Origin: an uncultured Sphingobacteriales bacterium
GTDB taxonomy: Bacteria > Bacteroidota > Bacteroidia > Chitinophagales > Chitinophagaceae
Direction: 5' to 3'
DNA: 38,406 nt
Assembly: GCA_946479435.1 (NCBI GenBank)
Contig: CAMLFX010000022.1
Coordinates: 1 to 38,406, forward strand
Below, piece after piece: positions 8,245 through 17,749 of this stretch. Under the pieces are notes generated by a model that did not search any database, was not told the DNA's origin, and saw nothing but the letters and a program-made list of their open reading frames with translations. The stretch's first letter is position 1; the number at the start of each line of letters is the position of its first letter. Made by a program: the position numbers and the translations under genes.

Positions 8245-11082
8245 ATGTCAGAGAAGAAATTGTTTTTGCTGGATGCGTATGCACTTATCTACCGTGCTTA
8301 TTATGCGCTGATACGCGCGCCGCGTATTACCAGTACAGGCCGTAATACCAATGCACAATTCGGGTTCACTACTACACTGATGGACCTTATCAATAAAGAA
8401 AAACCTACCCACCTTGCAGTAGTTTTTGATACACACGCACCTACCGAACGCCATACCGATTTTGCAGATTATAAGGCGAACAGGCAGGAAGCACCTGAAG
8501 ATATTCTTTCCGCCATACCAGATATAAAGCGCATCATTAAAGGGTTCAACCTGCCTTGCATGGAAAAAGACGGCTTTGAAGCCGATGATGTGATAGGCGC
8601 ACTGGCGCACGAAGCTTCAGACATTGGCTATACCGTGTACATGGTAACGCCCGATAAAGATTACGGGCAACTGGTGCGCGACAATGTATATATCTACAAA
8701 CCTGCCTACCAGGGCGGAAATGTAGAAATTATGGGGCCTAAAGAAGTGTGCGCTAAATGGAACATAAAACGCGTAGAGCAAGTAATAGATATTCTTGGGC
8801 TGATGGGCGATGCGGTTGATAATATTCCCGGCATACCGGGAGTAGGTGAAAAAACAGCCGCCAAGCTTTTGGCAGAATACGATAATATGGAAAATATTCT
8901 GGCCAATGCCGATAATATAAAAGGTGCGTTGGGCGAAAAAGTACGCAATGGCAAAGAACTGGCCATCATGTCGAAAAAGCTGGCCACTATTATAACCAAC
9001 GTGCCTGTCTCTTTTCACGAAGAAGACTTTCGCGTAAAGGAATGGAATAAAGATGCGCTTACAGAAGTATTTGGCGAACTGGAATTCCGCGCACTGGGTA
9101 AGCGCCTGTTAGGCGACGACTTCAACGTAGTAGATAAAAACACACCAACCGATCTGTTTGGTAATGTTATTCATCAAAAAACACCGGCTACTAAAACGGC
9201 ACCTGCTACAGAAGCCGCGACACCCGTTGTTGATGCAGCTGAAGAATTAGTGCCACTAGCCACCAACAATATTGAGAATACACCACATAATTATCATTTG
9301 GTAGCAGATGAGGGGGCAATAGATAATTTGGTTACACAACTTTTAGCGCAAAAAGAAATTTCATTCGATACCGAAACCACGAATATTGATGCTAACCTTG
9401 CCGACTTGGTAGGTATGAGTTTTTGCTGGCAGAAGGGGGAAGCCTATTACGTATCACTACCTGAAGATAGGGAGGGAGCAATCAATATCATCAATCGCTT
9501 TAAGCCTGTTTTCGATAAAGAAGATATTCTTTGGATAGGGCAGAATATAAAGTATGATCTCACCATGCTTAAATGGTACGGCTTCGCACTGAAGGGAAGT
9601 ATATACGATACCATGCTGGCTAACTACGTGATAGAGCCGGAAGGCAAACGAAATATGGATATACTCAGTACCAAGTACCTGGGTTATCAGCCCGTATCCA
9701 TCGAAACGCTTATAGGCAAAAAAGGCAAAGGGCAGTTGAACATGCGCGATGTGCCTGTAGAACAGGTAAAGGAATATGCCGCTGAAGACGCAGATGTAAC
9801 ATTGCAATTGAAACAGGCCTTCGACCCGCTGATGGTAAAACAAGAAGTACAACCTGTGTTCGATAATATAGAAAATCCACTAGTACCTGTTTTAGTGGAT
9901 ATGGAATTTGAAGGTGTGGGTGTAGATATCAACTTCCTGAAAGATTATTCAAAGGAACTGGAAAAGGATATACAGATAGCAGAAGAGAATGTTTACAAAC
10001 ATGCTGAAGTAAAATTCAATATCGGTTCGCCCAAGCAATTAGGTGAAGTGCTGTTTGAAAAAATGAAACTGGAAGGTGGGGGAAAGAAAACAAAGACCGG
10101 CCAATACGCTACCGGGGAAGATGTATTGCAAAAGCTGCGCAACAAACACCAGATAGTGAGCGACATCCTTGTGTATCGAGAGCTTACCAAGCTGAAGAGC
10201 ACGTATGTAGATGCATTGCCTACACTTATCAACCCACGTACCGGCAGGTTGCATACGTCATTCAACCAGACAGTAGCTGTAACCGGCCGCTTAAGTAGTA
10301 ATAACCCTAACCTGCAAAATATTCCTATCCGTACTGATCGCGGTCGCGAAATTCGAAAAGCTTTTGTACCTCGCGGTGAAGGCTGGAGTCTTATCTCTGC
10401 CGATTATTCGCAAATAGAATTGCGCATCGTTGCTTCCATTAGTGGCGATGAAAATATGATTAAAGCGTTTGTTGAAAATAAAGATATACACACAGCTACT
10501 GCCGCCAAGGTTTATAACGTTGAAGAAAAAGACGTGACCTTTGATATGCGCCGTGCTGCAAAAGCCGTAAACTTTGGTATCATTTATGGCCAATCAGCTT
10601 TTGGCCTTGCAGAGAATCTTAGCATCAGCCGTACAGAAGCGAAGACGATCATTGACAACTATTTTATTCAATATCCATCTATCAAAAAATACATGGATAC
10701 TTCCATCAATTTTGCGCGCGAGCATGGATATGTGCAAACATTGAAAGGAAGGAAACGCTATCTTCGCGACATAACTTCTGCAAACCAAACCGTACGCGGA
10801 TATGCTGAACGCAACGCCATCAACATGCCAATACAGGGTACTGCTGCTGATATGATAAAACTGGCTATGATCAACGTATACCGCAATCTTCAGAAAGCAC
10901 AATTACGTACCAAAATGATATTGCAGGTGCACGATGAATTGATCTTTGATGTGCCGAACGATGAGATCGAACAGGCAAAGCAGATCATTAAAGAAAGTAT
11001 GGAAAGCGCAATGGAACTGCCGCATAGGGTACCGGTACAAGCGGAAACGGGTAGTGGTGCAAGCTGGCTGGAAGCACACTAA
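8245..11082 (+). CDS. polA: DNA polymerase I
   Basis: The 945-residue protein has all three PolA parts. Residues 1 to about 290 are the 5' nuclease (LLDAYALIYRAYYAL; DGFEADDVIGALA; GDAVDNIPGIPGVGEKTA). From about 345 to 535 lies a 3'-5' exonuclease whose catalytic acids are kept: FDTETT (exo I), GQNIKYD (exo II) and YAAEDAD (exo III). Proofreading should therefore be active, unlike in Taq-type enzymes. From about 560 is the polymerase: SADYSQIELR (motif A), RRAAKAVNFGIIYGQS (motif B) and LQVHDELIFDV (motif C). It fills gaps and removes RNA primers. The linker near residues 310-330 is rich in Thr, Ala and Pro. The stop overlaps that of the convergent acyltransferase-like gene by 4 bases (CTAA). 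Confidence 0.99.
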   Translation: MSEKKLFLLDAYALIYRAYYALIRAPRITSTGRNTNAQFGFTTTLMDLINKEKPTHLAVVFDTHAPTERHTDFADYKANRQEAPEDILSAIPDIKRIIKGFNLPCMEKDGFEADDVIGALAHEASDIGYTVYMVTPDKDYGQLVRDNVYIYKPAYQGGNVEIMGPKEVCAKWNIKRVEQVIDILGLMGDAVDNIPGIPGVGEKTAAKLLAEYDNMENILANADNIKGALGEKVRNGKELAIMSKKLATIITNVPVSFHEEDFRVKEWNKDALTEVFGELEFRALGKRLLGDDFNVVDKNTPTDLFGNVIHQKTPATKTAPATEAATPVVDAAEELVPLATNNIENTPHNYHLVADEGAIDNLVTQLLAQKEISFDTETTNIDANLADLVGMSFCWQKGEAYYVSLPEDREGAINIINRFKPVFDKEDILWIGQNIKYDLTMLKWYGFALKGSIYDTMLANYVIEPEGKRNMDILSTKYLGYQPVSIETLIGKKGKGQLNMRDVPVEQVKEYAAEDADVTLQLKQAFDPLMVKQEVQPVFDNIENPLVPVLVDMEFEGVGVDINFLKDYSKELEKDIQIAEENVYKHAEVKFNIGSPKQLGEVLFEKMKLEGGGKKTKTGQYATGEDVLQKLRNKHQIVSDILVYRELTKLKSTYVDALPTLINPRTGRLHTSFNQTVAVTGRLSSNNPNLQNIPIRTDRGREIRKAFVPRGEGWSLISADYSQIELRIVASISGDENMIKAFVENKDIHTATAAKVYNVEEKDVTFDMRRAAKAVNFGIIYGQSAFGLAENLSISRTEAKTIIDNYFIQYPSIKKYMDTSINFAREHGYVQTLKGRKRYLRDITSANQTVRGYAERNAINMPIQGTAADMIKLAMINVYRNLQKAQLRTKMILQVHDELIFDVPNDEIEQAKQIIKESMESAMELPHRVPVQAETGSGASWLEAH

Positions 11083-12233
11083 TTATTTTTGAAAGGGTGC
11101 CTTTCTTCCCAGGCACCCTCGTTCACAAAATTCTTTTGCTGTTTTTGCAGTACGCGGTTGCGTATGTATTTGTTGCGTATGTACAAATATGTTGAAAGGT
11201 AATTGGGTTTGCAACCTAAACGGGCTTTAGCCTCTAATGCGGTGCGGCCAAGAATCAACTTATTTTTATTGAACTCGATCGCTTTCTCAATACTCAGGAA
11301 AAGTATGTTGAAGTAAAGCTGAAAAGCGTTGTTCTTTTCATAGTTGAACCCAATGTAAAACATGTCGAACACATCGCCCTTCAGCCATGCACTTAAAAAT
11401 CCTACCATCACTCCGTCTTTATACATGCCCCATACTTTGAATTCATTTTCATAATGCTGTTTCAGTATCGGTATAAATGTTTCGTTCAACAATCCAATCC
11501 TTACTTGCTGCTGCTCGGTAACGTTATTATATAGTTTGTAGATGTTTGTTTTTTCTTGTTCTACTTCTGCTGCGCCCAGCTCTTTTACTTCAATACCATT
11601 TAATGCGTTTCTTACTTTCCGGTAGCGTTGTGCATATTTATGCTTCAGTGCTTTCTCATAATCATGCATGCCTTGCCATTCTCCCGGGACATCCATCTCC
11701 ATAGATATGTCGTTGCGCAGCGATAGATATTGCGGTGCATAGTTCTGGAAATATGTTACCAATTCATCGGCCATATCCTTTACTAATACAGTGTTGGCAC
11801 AAGTTTCCTTTAGCGCCGTAGTTATTGCATATTGGTAATATTGATAGGCTTCAAAAGATGTAAGTTCAGGAGCATAATAAAACGATGCTACATCATGCCT
11901 GAACAAATGGCCGCCCACAAGCATTTTAGGTTGCATCAGGCTAGCATAAGCATTCCATGTTGCAAATTGCCAGGCCTTTACTTTTTGTGCATTTATATGT
12001 TGAGGCTTTAGTTGCAATAGCTGGAAATAGACTGCGGCTACAGGTCGTCCTTTATCAGTTATCAGTAAATAACGAAACGAAATATCCGGCAATTTCGAAT
12101 GTTCTGTAATCTTTAGCTGGTCGCTTTTCAGGAAATGGTTCTCAGGTAAAAAATCATCCCACATATCGGGCAGCTCACTGCTATTCCTGTAGCTATATAC
12201 ATTGCTATCTATCGTGGGTGGGTTACGCTTCAT
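11079..12233 (-). CDS. GNAT/FemAB-like acyltransferase family protein
   Basis: This 384-residue protein without signal peptide is about twice a single GNAT domain. The second half has a GNAT-like core: YRKVRNALNGIEV, then FKVWGMYKDGVMVGFLSAW, DMFYIGFNYEKN and LYFNILFLSIEKAIEFNKNKLILGRTALEAKARLGC. The pattern resembles BioF2-type or FemAB-type proteins with tandem GNAT folds, which move acyl or aminoacyl groups onto amines. The substrate cannot be read from sequence. It is the last gene of a minus-strand operon; its ATG overlaps the stop of the small GNAT gene by 4 bases (ATGA), so the two are translationally coupled. Its 3' end overlaps polA and contains a GC-rich hairpin at 11094-11119. Confidence 0.68.
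   Translation of the reverse strand: MKRNPPTIDSNVYSYRNSSELPDMWDDFLPENHFLKSDQLKITEHSKLPDISFRYLLITDKGRPVAAVYFQLLQLKPQHINAQKVKAWQFATWNAYASLMQPKMLVGGHLFRHDVASFYYAPELTSFEAYQYYQYAITTALKETCANTVLVKDMADELVTYFQNYAPQYLSLRNDISMEMDVPGEWQGMHDYEKALKHKYAQRYRKVRNALNGIEVKELGAAEVEQEKTNIYKLYNNVTEQQQVRIGLLNETFIPILKQHYENEFKVWGMYKDGVMVGFLSAWLKGDVFDMFYIGFNYEKNNAFQLYFNILFLSIEKAIEFNKNKLILGRTALEAKARLGCKPNYLSTYLYIRNKYIRNRVLQKQQKNFVNEGAWEERHPFKNN
11094..11119. terminator. hairpin at the polA / acyltransferase convergent junction
   Basis: AGGGTGCC (11094-11101) pairs with GGCACCCT (11112-11119) across a 10-base loop, an 8-base-pair stem 12 bases after the polA stop. It lies inside the 3' coding end of the opposite gene. 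There is no T-run on either side, so this may be a weak or factor-dependent terminator, or a 3'-end stabilising hairpin. Confidence 0.4.
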
Positions 12234-12679
12234 GCAGGTTTTTGCTTTTCCATTAGCATGTGTGGTATGCCTACTTCCGTAAATACATTGCCAATTGTAG
12301 TGTACCCAAGTTTTTTATAAAAGTCTGTTGCTGAAGTGCGTGCATGCAATGTTATTTTATCGTATCCGTTTTGCCAGGCATACGCTTCAGCAGCAAGCAT
12401 TATTTTTTTACCAATACCGCTTCTTTGCAGGTTTTCCTTTACAGCCATTTGCCTCAACTTTATAACGCCATCATCTTCTGTTCTTTTCAACATGATGCAG
12501 CCAAGCACTTCACCATTTTGCTCAGCAATTATTATATTATCTTTCTCATCATCGCTCAGATCTTCATCAGCAAGCGATAGCCCGATTGGTTTGCGCAATA
12601 TTTCTTCACGCAGATCATACACTTGCGGGTATTTCGCATCAGTCGTATCAATAATTCTTGTAGAAAGCTGCTCACTCAT
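12230..12679 (-). CDS. GNAT family N-acetyltransferase
   Basis: This 149-residue protein is a complete single-domain GNAT. The acetyl-CoA binding motif is clear (LRQMAVKENLQRSGIGKKIM, with the pyrophosphate loop QRSGIG), preceded by NGEVLGCIMLKR and followed by ITLHARTSATDFYKKLGY, the usual motif-B helix and beta strand. It resembles ElaA/GNAT enzymes of unknown substrate. The ATG is 6 bases after the VWA gene stop and its stop overlaps the start of the next gene, so it is the middle gene of a three-gene operon. Confidence 0.9.
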   Translation of the reverse strand: MSEQLSTRIIDTTDAKYPQVYDLREEILRKPIGLSLADEDLSDDEKDNIIIAEQNGEVLGCIMLKRTEDDGVIKLRQMAVKENLQRSGIGKKIMLAAEAYAWQNGYDKITLHARTSATDFYKKLGYTTIGNVFTEVGIPHMLMEKQKPA

Positions 12680-12685
12680 TACAAC

Positions 12686-14596
12686 TTAGTTCAGTTCTAT
12701 TTCTGTTGTAAGATTTGTCTTTACATTAAATTCTTTAAACTCCTGGCTTGAAGTTGGCGCACCTGCAAATTTACGGAATGCCACACGGTAATTGCCGCGT
12801 TGCAAACGCAGCTTTTGCTTTTCCAGGTTGCCGGTAATATCCATTTTATAGAAGCTAACAAATTGGTCGCCCAGTTGGTAGTACAAAGCTATATTGCCAA
12901 TATTGTTGGTATTGGTAAATTGTACATAACCCGGTTTCTCAATTTTAATAACTATTTCCGCACCAAATTCCAGGTCAACACTCTTATGGTCAATTGGCAA
13001 AGTGTTTATTTCTATATGATAATTGCCTGGTTCGTATTCTACCTCCTGCGTACAAAGCTGTTTGTTAACAGGCCCTACCTCAAAATTCTTTTTTACTCTT
13101 GCGGCATACTCAACTACAGGTTGTGTAGGGTCGTCTTCGTACTCAAATCTTAGCGATGCCTTATTTACCTGTATCATGTATTTGTTCTTACTATTGGCGC
13201 GCACTTCTATATTAGACACCAGTAGATTGCTTTTGCCGGTTACAGTGAGATTGTAGATACCCGCCGGTATTTTTTGTGGGTCAGGGTTACCACTGGCATT
13301 CACCATTCTGTAAAATTTATGTACCTGTGCATTCGTTTTGGGGTCGCGCAGTACTATTTGCGGGTTAGTTTGGTAAAACTTTCCTTTCCCATCGGTAAAA
13401 TATATTTCAAGCGTGGTTTCTGTTGCCTCCTCTCTTTGTATAGTGTACTTGGCTTCTTTGGGTTTAGTTGTTTCAGCAGGTGTGGAAGGCTTAGGTTTGG
13501 TTACAATTCTTGGTGCGGGTGGTTTGGTTACCGCAATTATCGAATCTTTACGTTGCTTAACACTTGTCACAGGGGTGGTTGCTTCTACAGGCACTTTAAA
13601 AACAGGTACTCTTATTTTTTTGAAAGAAGGTGTTTCATACCTCATCTGGTAAACAAATCTTGTTTTTGCCTCCATGCTTATCAGGTATTCCTTAGCCCTG
13701 ATGGGCATCGTTTGTTTGGTCAGGTCTATTTGCTGCGTTACAGGTATTTCTTTAGCCGGCACTTCTTTGGGCTTAGGTATTGGTTTTGGCTCTTCTTTTT
13801 TTACCACAGGTGGCGTCGGTACCGATTCTTCCTGCTTAGTTTGCGGCACTTTGAAAGTAGGTATGTTCACCTTTAGCGCACTCGGCGTGCTTACAGCGGC
13901 CTGTTGCAGCAGTTTCTTATCTATGGTGCTCAGTGTTAGTATTTTCTTATAGCCATCTACTATAGTGCCCACTGCCTTTGGTATGTCATTTTGCTGGGTC
14001 ACCAGCAGGTAACTGCCCATACAGTTATATTGTTCTTTTAAAGGTGCATAGTCCACCAGGCTTACTATATAAGGTTTGAAATTTACTTTCTTTTCAAGAA
14101 GTGCTTTTACTACATCACATATATTGCCGTTACAACTTTCGCCGCCATCGGTTATCAGTATCAGGCTATAGTTGTAATGCCTGGTATCAGGCATATCGTT
14201 CTCCACTGCTTCTTTTATAGAATAGGCTATTGGCGATACCCCTGCAGGGTGTAAACTTTCCAGCCTCAGCGACATTTGAGCCAGGTTGTCTTTACTATAC
14301 ATCACCTCGCGTTTGGTATCGTAGCAGTTATTTTCCTGGGCCGGGTGTTGATGTCCGTACACACGCAGGCCAAATTCTACCTGGTTGTTTACTTTATAGA
14401 TGCTGTCTATGAGTGTGGTAATGATCTTTGCAGCGGTTTTAAACCTGACTTCATCTTTCGCCCAGGGCTGCAACATACTCGATGACCCGTCGAGTAGCAG
14501 CAATATGCGTTGCTCTTTTTCTTCCTCAGCCTGGGCTGAAGCTTTGAAAAAGGAGATGGTCAACAATAAAACGAGTAGCAGCCTGTCAAAACGCAT
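12686..14596 (-). CDS. secreted von Willebrand factor A domain protein
   Basis: The 636-residue product begins with a signal peptide (MRFDRLLLVLLLTISFFKASA, cut before Q). A VWA domain follows at about residues 28-215, with the metal-binding MIDAS motif DGSSSM, a Thr/Ser-containing middle loop (HPAGVSPIAYSI) and ITDGGESC. A low-complexity Pro/Lys/Thr/Glu-rich linker spans about 245-395 (KKEEPKPIPKPKEVPAKE, IVTKPKPSTPAETTKPKEAK) and twice carries the short motif FKVP. The last 240 residues look like beta-sandwich repeats. The protein is exported to the periplasm or surface, and the VWA domain probably binds a protein partner. It heads an operon with two acyltransferase-like genes. A perfect -7 element lies 22 bases upstream. 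Confidence 0.88.
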   Translation of the reverse strand: MRFDRLLLVLLLTISFFKASAQAEEEKEQRILLLLDGSSSMLQPWAKDEVRFKTAAKIITTLIDSIYKVNNQVEFGLRVYGHQHPAQENNCYDTKREVMYSKDNLAQMSLRLESLHPAGVSPIAYSIKEAVENDMPDTRHYNYSLILITDGGESCNGNICDVVKALLEKKVNFKPYIVSLVDYAPLKEQYNCMGSYLLVTQQNDIPKAVGTIVDGYKKILTLSTIDKKLLQQAAVSTPSALKVNIPTFKVPQTKQEESVPTPPVVKKEEPKPIPKPKEVPAKEIPVTQQIDLTKQTMPIRAKEYLISMEAKTRFVYQMRYETPSFKKIRVPVFKVPVEATTPVTSVKQRKDSIIAVTKPPAPRIVTKPKPSTPAETTKPKEAKYTIQREEATETTLEIYFTDGKGKFYQTNPQIVLRDPKTNAQVHKFYRMVNASGNPDPQKIPAGIYNLTVTGKSNLLVSNIEVRANSKNKYMIQVNKASLRFEYEDDPTQPVVEYAARVKKNFEVGPVNKQLCTQEVEYEPGNYHIEINTLPIDHKSVDLEFGAEIVIKIEKPGYVQFTNTNNIGNIALYYQLGDQFVSFYKMDITGNLEKQKLRLQRGNYRVAFRKFAGAPTSSQEFKEFNVKTNLTTEIELN

Positions 14597-14618
14597 TATC
14601 AGGGAAATATACTTGTGG

Positions 14619-14626
14619 CAAACCTA
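14619..14626 (-). promoter_or_regulatory. TAnnTTTG -7 promoter element for the VWA operon
   Basis: The minus strand reads TAGGTTTG, a full consensus match 22 bases upstream of the ATG at 14596. Confidence 0.5.
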
Positions 14627-14786
14627 CATTAAATGCCTGAAGATTAATAGGATCGTATATACCTCTAAACGCGTGAAAATTGGTTAAAGTATGCCTCCTC
14701 AGGATTATATGTATATTTTAACGCTTTTGATGCTCCTATAGGGTAATATTATCGGTTTTTGCAACTATAAAGGGACTTAAAATAAC

Positions 14787-14794
14787 TAACTTTG
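14787..14794 (+). promoter_or_regulatory. TAnnTTTG -7 promoter element for korA
   Basis: TAACTTTG is a full consensus match, 19 bases upstream of the ATG at 14814. A TTTTTG at 14756-14761 is about 25 bases upstream of it, somewhat far for a -33 element. Confidence 0.55.
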
Positions 14795-14813
14795 CGCTGC
14801 ATTATAATTTATT

Positions 14814-16658
14814 ATGTCCGTTCCTACACAGATAGTTGAAGATGTAGTTATAAAGTTTGCCGGCGATAGTGGCGATGGTATGCAGCTGACAGGTAGCCAG
14901 TTTACCAATAACACTGCTTTGATAGGCAATGATCTTTCTACCTTCCCCGATTTTCCGGCCGAGATACGTGCCCCGATAGGCACTTTACCCGGCGTTAGCG
15001 GTTATCAATTGCATTTTTCGAGCAAGCGCATATTTACACCCGGCGATAATTGCGATGTATTGGTAGCCATGAATGCTGCTGCATTGAAAGTAAATCTTAA
15101 AGCATTGAAACCGGGTGGAATTATCATCGCCAATACCGATGGTTTCGACAGCAAGAACCTTCGCCTTGCCAACTACCCCGATGGCGTGAATCCATTGGAA
15201 GATGGTAGCCTGGTAGGATATGAACTGCATAAAATAGATGTAACCAAACTTACCCGCGAAGCCCTGAAGGATATACAGATGGGTGTAAAGGAAAAAGATC
15301 GTGCGAAGAATATGTTCGTATTAGGTTTCCTTTACTGGCTGTACAATCGCGACCTTACCAGTACTTTCTCTTTCCTGCACGATAAATTCGGCAAACGCCC
15401 CGAAATATTAGATAGCAATATCAAATCGCTGCAGGCCGGCTATAATTATGGCGATACAGTTGAAGCATTCACTACCCGCTATAAAGTTGAGAAAGCAAAA
15501 CTACCGGCAGGTAAATACCGCAGCATAACAGGTAATACAGCATTATCTTATGGTTTGGTTGCCGCAGGCGAAAAATCGGCATTGCCTATTTTCTTAGGTA
15601 CCTACCCAATTACCCCGGCATCAGACATCCTGCACGAATTATCGCGTTTTAAGAATTTCAATATACGCACCTTTCAAGCTGAAGATGAGATAGCGGGCAT
15701 AAGCGCTGCTATTGGTGCTGCTTATGGCGGTAGCCTTGGTATCACAACTACGTCGGGCCCCGGTATGGCCTTGAAGACCGAAGCCATGGGCTTGGCAGTA
15801 ATGCTGGAAATCCCTTTGCTGATAATAAATATACAACGTGGTGGCCCATCAACCGGCTTACCTACCAAAACCGAGCAAAGCGATCTGCTGCAGGCATATT
15901 ACGGCCGCAATGGTGAGTGCCCAATGCCGGTTATATCTGCCTCCACCCCCAGCGATTGCTTCTTCGCTGCTTATGAGGCTGTACGCATAGCCGTTCAGCA
16001 CATGACCCCTGTTATTTTGCTGAGCGATGGTTATATAGCCAATGGTGCTGAACCATGGAAATATCCGCAAAGTGCAGACCTTGCTCCTATAAGCGTTAAT
16101 TTCAAAAAAGGCCTTGCAGAGGGTGAAGATAAATTTATGCCTTACCAGAGAGATGAAAAACTGGTACGCCCATGGGCTGTACCGGGTACGCCAGGTCTGG
16201 AGCATCGCATCGGTGGCCTTGAAAAAGAAGACATAACAGGTAACGTTTCTTACGATGCCGATAACCACCAGCACATGGTGAAAACCCGTGAGGAAAAAGT
16301 AAACCGCATTGCTGATTATATTCCTTTACAAACTTTAGATAGCGGCCCTGACACAGGTGATGTACTTGTTCTGGGTTGGGGTTCTACTTATGGTGCTATA
16401 AAAAGTGCCGTGGCAGAGTTGCAGGCACAAGGTAAAAGCGTAGCTCATGCACATCTACGCCACATGCGCCCGTTCCCTAAGAACCTGGGCGATATGCTGC
16501 GTAGCTATAAAAAAGTACTGATACCAGAAATAAATAACGGCCAGCTGATAAAAATTATCCGCGATCAGTTTATGATAGATGCGGTAGGCTACAACAAAAT
16601 TAAAGGCGTACCTATAACACGCACCGAACTGGCAACAGCTATAGGAGAGTTATTATAG
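14814..16658 (+). CDS. korA: 2-oxoglutarate (2-oxoacid):ferredoxin oxidoreductase, fused gamma-alpha subunit
   Basis: The 614-residue protein has the fused layout. An N-terminal gamma domain (about 1-200) carries IKFAGDSGDGMQLTGSQF and the hydrophobic VLVAMNAAALKVNL. A pyruvate-ferredoxin-oxidoreductase alpha domain (about 225-450) has GNTALSYGLVAAG, YPITPASDILHEL, FQAEDEIAGISAAIGAAYGG, TTTSGPGMALK and QRGGPSTGLPTKTEQSD. A C-terminal domain II follows (LVLGWGSTYGAIKSAV; HLRHMRPFPKN). With a KorB subunit, which holds thiamine diphosphate and the iron-sulfur centre, it oxidises 2-oxoglutarate to succinyl-CoA and reduces ferredoxin. No korB follows: the next gene is convergent and overlaps the korA stop by 6 bases, so the partner must be encoded elsewhere. 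Confidence 0.95.
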   Translation: MSVPTQIVEDVVIKFAGDSGDGMQLTGSQFTNNTALIGNDLSTFPDFPAEIRAPIGTLPGVSGYQLHFSSKRIFTPGDNCDVLVAMNAAALKVNLKALKPGGIIIANTDGFDSKNLRLANYPDGVNPLEDGSLVGYELHKIDVTKLTREALKDIQMGVKEKDRAKNMFVLGFLYWLYNRDLTSTFSFLHDKFGKRPEILDSNIKSLQAGYNYGDTVEAFTTRYKVEKAKLPAGKYRSITGNTALSYGLVAAGEKSALPIFLGTYPITPASDILHELSRFKNFNIRTFQAEDEIAGISAAIGAAYGGSLGITTTSGPGMALKTEAMGLAVMLEIPLLIINIQRGGPSTGLPTKTEQSDLLQAYYGRNGECPMPVISASTPSDCFFAAYEAVRIAVQHMTPVILLSDGYIANGAEPWKYPQSADLAPISVNFKKGLAEGEDKFMPYQRDEKLVRPWAVPGTPGLEHRIGGLEKEDITGNVSYDADNHQHMVKTREEKVNRIADYIPLQTLDSGPDTGDVLVLGWGSTYGAIKSAVAELQAQGKSVAHAHLRHMRPFPKNLGDMLRSYKKVLIPEINNGQLIKIIRDQFMIDAVGYNKIKGVPITRTELATAIGELL

Positions 16659-17615
16659 ATCTGTTTCCGTTTCTTTTGGTAAAGATGTCTGGTCAATAAC
16701 GTACAGCGGCCTGTCGCGTACGTTGTTGATAATTCGGCTTATGTATTCCCCTATTATACCCAGGCACAGCAACTGTACGCCCCCAAGGAAGGTAATGCTG
16801 ATAATGGTAGATGCCCAACCTGGTAGCGTCGACTTATTAAAGAAGAACGCATATAGCGCATATAAAATAATAAAGAAAGATATCAGGCAAACGGTGAAAC
16901 CCAAATTGGTCGCTATTTTCAGCGGAGAATCGGAGAAGCCTGTTATACCATTAAATGCAAGGCGAACCATCTTCTTGAACGGGTAATTCGTTTCACCGAA
17001 TTTACGTTCATCTCTTTCATAGGTTACATAAGTATTCTTAAATCCAAGCCAGGCTATTTGCCCCCGTATATATTTATCATACTCCTTCATACGCTTCAAA
17101 TACTCCAGCACATCGCGGCCTATCAGGCGGTAATCTCCTACATCCAGCGGTATCTCAAACGATACCAGGCTGGCCATAAGCCGGTAAAACATTTTAGCAG
17201 TAAACAGTTTAAAAAATGTTTCCCCTTTACGTTTGCTTCTTTTAGCATACACCACTTTATACCCATCCAGGTATTGCTGATACATTTCTTTTATCAACTC
17301 GGGCGGGTCTTGCAGGTCGCCATCAATAGTCACAATAGCGTCGCCGCTGGCATAATCCATACCTGCGCTTATAGCTATCTGGTGACCGAAATTTCTTGAA
17401 AAACTTATATAGTGAAGCTTGCTGTTCTTTGTACAAGCCTCTTTCAGTTGTAATAATGAGGTATCGCGGCTGCCATCGTTCACAAATATTATCTCGTATG
17501 CATCCGTTACCGATTCGGCAGCACTGGTCATACGTGCTACCAACTGGTCAATGATTTTTTCTTCATTGAACACCGGTACTACTATCGATAGCGCTATATT
17601 CTTTTTCCGTTCCAT
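16653..17615 (-). CDS. glycosyltransferase family 2, DPM1/GtrB-like, membrane-anchored
   Basis: The 320-residue protein has an N-terminal GT-A domain with LSIVVPVFNEE, IIFVNDGSRDTS, SFSRNFGHQIAISAGMDYA and the nucleotide/metal motif TIDGDLQDPPEL. DVGDYRLIGRDVLEYL and ERKFGETNYPFKKM follow, and then two transmembrane helices in roughly residues 235-295 (LGFTVCLISFFIILYALYA; IISITFLGGVQLLCLGIIG). This is the family that moves a sugar from a nucleotide or GDP donor onto undecaprenyl phosphate for later transfer to LPS or other surface glycans. It stands alone and is convergent with korA (6-base overlap). I see no full -7 element upstream. Confidence 0.94.
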   Translation of the reverse strand: MERKKNIALSIVVPVFNEEKIIDQLVARMTSAAESVTDAYEIIFVNDGSRDTSLLQLKEACTKNSKLHYISFSRNFGHQIAISAGMDYASGDAIVTIDGDLQDPPELIKEMYQQYLDGYKVVYAKRSKRKGETFFKLFTAKMFYRLMASLVSFEIPLDVGDYRLIGRDVLEYLKRMKEYDKYIRGQIAWLGFKNTYVTYERDERKFGETNYPFKKMVRLAFNGITGFSDSPLKIATNLGFTVCLISFFIILYALYAFFFNKSTLPGWASTIISITFLGGVQLLCLGIIGEYISRIINNVRDRPLYVIDQTSLPKETETDL

Positions 17616-17749
17616 TTAAATCGTGCTCTAAAATAGTAAGAATTTCCTTGCCATATGTAAAATGTATATCAGTAACTATTACTGGCGTCATTTTATTATA
17701 CAGACAATATATTTACAGCAATTTACCAACCCTTAAAACATACATGTAC

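Noticed and set aside
13274..13876. 200-codon open frame on the plus strand
   Set aside because: It lies wholly antisense to the VWA protein gene, is Phe/Tyr/Arg-rich low-complexity sequence opposite the Pro/Lys linker, and has no start signals or family signature.
17648..17749. N-terminal extension of the photolyase from 17648
   Set aside because: The family begins at the VALFWFRRDLRL strand; the extension has no function and covers the likely promoter region.
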